From: Anaerolineales bacterium
GTDB taxonomy: Bacteria; Chloroflexota; Anaerolineae; Anaerolineales; Villigracilaceae
Direction of reading: 5' to 3'
Length of the DNA: 8,820 nucleotides
NCBI GenBank assembly: GCA_024763295.1
Contig: JANTFU010000086.1
Coordinates: forward strand, 1-8,820
Shown piece by piece: positions 6,519 through 8,820 of this stretch. The notes beneath the pieces were generated by a model. It was not told the DNA's origin. It was given only the letters and a program-made list of their open reading frames with translations, and ran no database searches. The first letter of the stretch is position 1; every line of letters starts with the position of its first letter. Made by a program: the position numbers and the translations under genes.

Positions 6519-6524
6519 ATTATA
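6519..6524 (-). promoter_or_regulatory. Candidate -10 box giving a leaderless SDR transcript
   Basis: The minus strand reads TATAATCCCAGCCATG, with exactly 7 nt between the hexamer and the ATG at 6511. That spacing would place the first transcribed base on the A of the start codon. No Shine-Dalgarno could fit. A weak -35-like TTCGAA lies 16 nt upstream of the hexamer. Confidence 0.6.
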
Positions 6525-6589
6525 GCCGATTGTGGAAATTTCGAATGGCGCGAATTGGGCGAATGAGACGAATAAAAAGTGTCCAGTTC

Positions 6590-6692
6590 CTGAGCGGAGA
6601 GACGACCAACGGGAGGAACGCAGGCGAAGGACGGGGTTCTCTGGTAACGCCGCTCTTCGTCTACGCCTTCACTCCGTTATGGCTCCGCTCAG
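6590..6692. repeat. About 103-bp imperfect palindrome downstream of the ABC-F gene
   Basis: The ends CTGAGCGGAG (6590-6599) and CTCCGCTCAG (6683-6692) are perfect 10-bp inverted repeats. Further in, AACGGGAG and GCAGGCGAAGGACG on the left correspond to AACGGAG and GGCGTAGACGAAG when the right arm is reverse-complemented, so the arms are about 45 nt each with small gaps. It has the size and shape of a MITE-like or REP-like palindromic unit. It contains no credible gene. The rest of the gap, 6525-6589, shows nothing recognisable. Confidence 0.7.
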
Positions 6693-6723
6693 AGGCTGGA
6701 TTATTTCTAATCCGCCAGCCTCT
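6691..6723 (-). other. Hairpin spanning the ABC-F stop codon
   Basis: AGAGGCT (6691-6697) plus GGATTA (6698-6703) pair with TAATCC (6708-6713) plus AGCCTCT (6717-6723). The loop is 4 nt and a 3-nt bulge (GCC) lies on one side. In the transcript it covers the last ABC-F codons and the TAG stop (6707-6709). No U-run follows, so it may be an mRNA 3' end stabiliser or the edge of the adjoining palindrome rather than an intrinsic terminator. Confidence 0.55.
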
Positions 6724-8707
6724 CCCACTCCTCGAGCATCTTGTCCATCTCCTCCTGGACGCGGTTATATTCTTCTGCCAGCTTGCGCAGGGCGTCTGCA
6801 TCATCGGGAGGGGTTTCGAGTTGCGCGCCCAACTCGGCTAAACGGGATTCGAGTTCGACGATTTTGTTTTCCACTTCTTGCAACTGTGCCAGCCGGCGGC
6901 GTTCGGCTTTGGCGGCGGGGTCGCGCCGAGATGTTTTGGGCTGGGCAGATGCCGCTTTAGCGGTAGCAAGCGCCTCTTGCGCGCGTGCCGCTTCTTTTTC
7001 CCGTTCTTCGCGCATTTGGGAATAGGTCCCCTTGTAGACGGTCAATTTTTTCTCGTCGGGGAAGACTTCCCAAATCTGCGTGGCGAGGGCGTCGATCAGA
7101 TAGCGGTCGTGCGTGATGACCAAAATCGTCCCTTTGTAGTTATCCAAAACTTGTTGCAAAATCTCTTGCGCAGGGATGTCGAGATGGTTGGTTGGCTCGT
7201 CGAGCAGGAGCAGATTGGTCTCTTGCAGCGAGAGTTTGGCGAGCGCCAGCCGTCCGCGCTCGCCGCCCGAAAGGAGCGAGACGGTTTTGAAAACATCGTC
7301 GCCTGAAAAGAGAAATTTGCCGAGATAATCTCGAATAGACCCCGGCAGCATCGGCGAGACGGACTCGATTTCCTGCATGAGGGTGTTTTCTTCGCTCAGG
7401 CTTTCGTGCGCCTGTGAAAAATAGCCGATTTCAAGCGAGGCGCCCAGGCGCACTTTTCCCGCAAAAGGCGGAATTTGCCCCAAAATGGTGCGCACAAAGG
7501 TGGTTTTGCCCGCGCCGTTGGGACCGATCAGCGCCGCACATTCGCGGCGATGCAGTTCAATGTCGGGCGCGTTGAAAAGCGGCTTGTCGTAGCCGACTTG
7601 CAAACCGTATGTGCGGATGACCATCTCGCCCGAACGTTTCTCTGCCCGCAAATTCAGGTGCAATTGCGGCGGACGGTGGTCAGGCAGGCGCAGGGCGCGC
7701 ACGCGCTGCTCGGCTTCGTCGGGGCTGAGGTCACTGGTCGCCACGTTGATATGCTGGCTGACCGCGCTCCATTTTTGGTTGATGACCGCATCCATGCCAA
7801 TTTGCTCAATCGCCTGCACAATCCGGCTCAGACGGCGCAGTTTGCCGCGCGCCTGCGAAACGCGCTGCCCCTCGATATGCTTCTTGATATATTCGGCTTC
7901 CTTGAGCAGCTTTTCCTTTTCCGCCTTAAAAACCTTCTGCCGCCGCTCCCAGCGTTCCACTCGTTGGCTGACATAATGGCTGTAATTGCCGCGATACATC
8001 TCCACGCCCGCCGGCGTCATCTCCAAAATATGGTTCGCTACATGGTCGAGAAAATAACGGTCATGCGAAACGATCAGCACCGCGCCCTGCCACTTGCTCA
8101 GGTAGCCCTCCAGCCACTCCACCGCCGCAATATCAAGATGATTCGTCGGTTCGTCCAGCAGCAATACATCAGGTTCGTCGAGCAAAAGTTTCGCAAGATA
8201 CGCGCGTGTGCGCTGCCCGCCCGAAAGATGGGCAATCGGCATCTCAAAATCGGATTCGGCAAATCCCAAGCCCGATAAAACCTGGCGGATGCGCGTCTCG
8301 TAGGTGTATCCGCCGCGATGCTCAAACGCCTGCTGGATTTGCCCGTATCGCTCCAGAATTTGGCTTGGTGACTGTCCCCCCGACATCTGCGCGGCGAGCG
8401 ACTCTATCTCGCTCTCCATCCGCCGCAATTCAGCAAAAACCGTTAAACACTCATCCCAAACTGTACTTTCCGACCGAAAATCCTTCGTCTGCGGCAAATA
8501 GCCAATGCGAATTTTCTTCGCCTTCGTCACCCGCCCCTCCGATGCAGATTCTTCGCCGATCAAAATCCGCAACAACGTCGTCTTCCCCACCCCATTGGGA
8601 CCGACAATCGCCATCCGCGAGCCGTGTTCCATCGTGAAATTAAGCCCGCTGAAGATGTCGATATGACCGAAGGATTTGGAGAGATTGGAGGAGATGATTA
8701 GGGACAT
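6707..8707 (-). CDS. ABC-F family ribosome-associated ATPase (Uup/YfmR-like architecture)
   Basis: This full-length, 666-residue soluble protein has two ABC ATPase domains and no membrane segments. Domain 1 has Walker A GPNGVGKTT (36-44), signature LSGGQ (161-165), Walker B VLLLDEP with Glu186 (181-187) and switch His215. Domain 2 has GPNGAGKTT (395-403), LSGGE (479-483), LLLLDEP with Glu504 (499-505) and His533. Both carry the DEPTNHLD string typical of ABC-F. The charged interdomain linker (about 245-345, with KKHIEGQRVSQARGKLRRLS at 275-294) is the segment that reaches the P-site tRNA in this family. A C-terminal basic region and coiled coil (about 565-665) resembles Uup/YfmR-type members, which bind the ribosome and relieve stalled or unusual translation states. 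Antibiotic protection cannot be read from sequence. All catalytic residues are intact. No Shine-Dalgarno precedes the ATG at 8707; the leader carries short tandem repeats. Confidence 0.95.
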   Translation of the reverse strand: MSLIISSNLSKSFGHIDIFSGLNFTMEHGSRMAIVGPNGVGKTTLLRILIGEESASEGRVTKAKKIRIGYLPQTKDFRSESTVWDECLTVFAELRRMESEIESLAAQMSGGQSPSQILERYGQIQQAFEHRGGYTYETRIRQVLSGLGFAESDFEMPIAHLSGGQRTRAYLAKLLLDEPDVLLLDEPTNHLDIAAVEWLEGYLSKWQGAVLIVSHDRYFLDHVANHILEMTPAGVEMYRGNYSHYVSQRVERWERRQKVFKAEKEKLLKEAEYIKKHIEGQRVSQARGKLRRLSRIVQAIEQIGMDAVINQKWSAVSQHINVATSDLSPDEAEQRVRALRLPDHRPPQLHLNLRAEKRSGEMVIRTYGLQVGYDKPLFNAPDIELHRRECAALIGPNGAGKTTFVRTILGQIPPFAGKVRLGASLEIGYFSQAHESLSEENTLMQEIESVSPMLPGSIRDYLGKFLFSGDDVFKTVSLLSGGERGRLALAKLSLQETNLLLLDEPTNHLDIPAQEILQQVLDNYKGTILVITHDRYLIDALATQIWEVFPDEKKLTVYKGTYSQMREEREKEAARAQEALATAKAASAQPKTSRRDPAAKAERRRLAQLQEVENKIVELESRLAELGAQLETPPDDADALRKLAEEYNRVQEEMDKMLEEWERLAD

Positions 8708-8719
8708 GGGTAATTAGTA

Positions 8720-8757
8720 AATCAGGAATCAGGTAGTCAGGTAATCAGGTAACGAGT
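8720..8757. repeat. Short tandem repeat, 7-8 nt unit, in the ABC-F leader
   Basis: Consecutive units read AATCAGG, AATCAGGT, AGTCAGGT, AATCAGGT and AACGAGT. The period is 7-8 nt with small changes. It lies between the TATAAT at 8780-8785 and the ABC-F ATG, so it would be in the 5' leader and occupies the place where a ribosome binding site might be sought. It resembles in style the short tandem repeats known from cyanobacterial intergenic DNA, though with a different unit. Confidence 0.75.
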
Positions 8758-8779
8758 AAGTGGGTTTTGTGCGGGGGAG

Positions 8780-8785
8780 ATTATA
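8780..8785 (-). promoter_or_regulatory. Candidate -10 box for the ABC-F gene
   Basis: The minus strand reads TATAAT in the context ACCAAGTATAATCTCCCC, 72 nt upstream of the ABC-F start. No convincing -35 hexamer is found at normal spacing. Bases 8786-8820 beyond it show no other feature. Confidence 0.5.
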
Positions 8786-8820
8786 CTTGGTTAACGGAAA
8801 CACCGAGTATTTCCAAAATA

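Noticed and set aside
6691..6723. Rho-independent terminator for the ABC-F gene
   Set aside because: The hairpin is good, but in the transcript it is followed by GAGCGGAGCC rather than a U-run, and it overlaps the stop codon.
6532..6960. Plus-strand frames in the ABC-F/SDR gap
   Set aside because: Their translation is made of the palindromic repeat plus antisense of the ABC-F coiled coil, with no family resemblance.
7475..8278. Long plus-strand open frame (267 codons) opposite the ABC-F gene
   Set aside because: It lies wholly antisense to a fully conserved ABC-F coding sequence, and its translation is low-complexity and shows no domain. It is a shadow of codon use on the other strand.

Overview
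The window most resembles an accessory-poor chromosomal stretch of a Chloroflexota bacterium, probably Anaerolineae. This assignment is an inference from the gene mix, the protein style and the repeat-filled intergenic gaps; no rRNA or other marker gene is present. All seven genes lie on the minus strand, so transcription runs from high to low coordinates. There are no tRNA or rRNA genes, no CRISPR array, no insertion sequence and no gene-free stretch longer than about 210 bases.

In transcription order the genes are: a two-ATPase ABC-F ribosome-associated protein (8707-6707); a single-domain NAD(P)-binding epimerase-like atypical SDR (6511-5591); a GNAT-family acetyltransferase of unknown substrate (5491-4634); a prolyl-tRNA synthetase-like protein (4428-2893); a DegT/DnrJ/EryC1/StrS aminotransferase (2693-1542); a membrane protein with a bacterial PH-like domain (1467-553); and the N-terminal part of a DUF92/VTE6-family membrane protein that runs off the left edge (480-1). 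No single pathway joins them. Two touch translation (ABC-F and ProRS-like). The rest are a mixed set of metabolic and envelope genes with 72-205 bp gaps, so this looks like several short transcription units in one direction rather than one operon.

The most interesting gene is the ProRS-like protein. It has the layout of a bacterial ProRS: class II core, inserted YbaK-like editing domain, then a C-terminal anticodon-binding domain. The editing and anticodon-binding parts are well preserved. The core has lost about 40 residues and the residues that make the proline and ATP sites (THEE-type motif, motif 2 FRDE and the REF-type segment, most of motif 3). It may be a former synthetase retained for trans-editing of mischarged tRNA(Pro), or for some other tRNA-related role.

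The second theme is the intergenic DNA. Almost every gap carries inverted or short tandem repeats. There is a GTGA/TCAC-rich inverted-repeat family at about 500-550, 1483-1545 and 5512-5560, including an exact 22-bp repeat shared by the last two. A 77-bp palindrome at 2780-2856 is nested in a longer inverted repeat. A G/C-rich hairpin sits in the leader of the ProRS-like gene. A roughly 103-bp palindrome (6590-6692) abuts a hairpin covering the ABC-F stop codon, and a 7-8 nt tandem repeat lies in the ABC-F leader. Three perfect TATAAT hexamers lie upstream of genes; one is placed so that the SDR mRNA would be leaderless.
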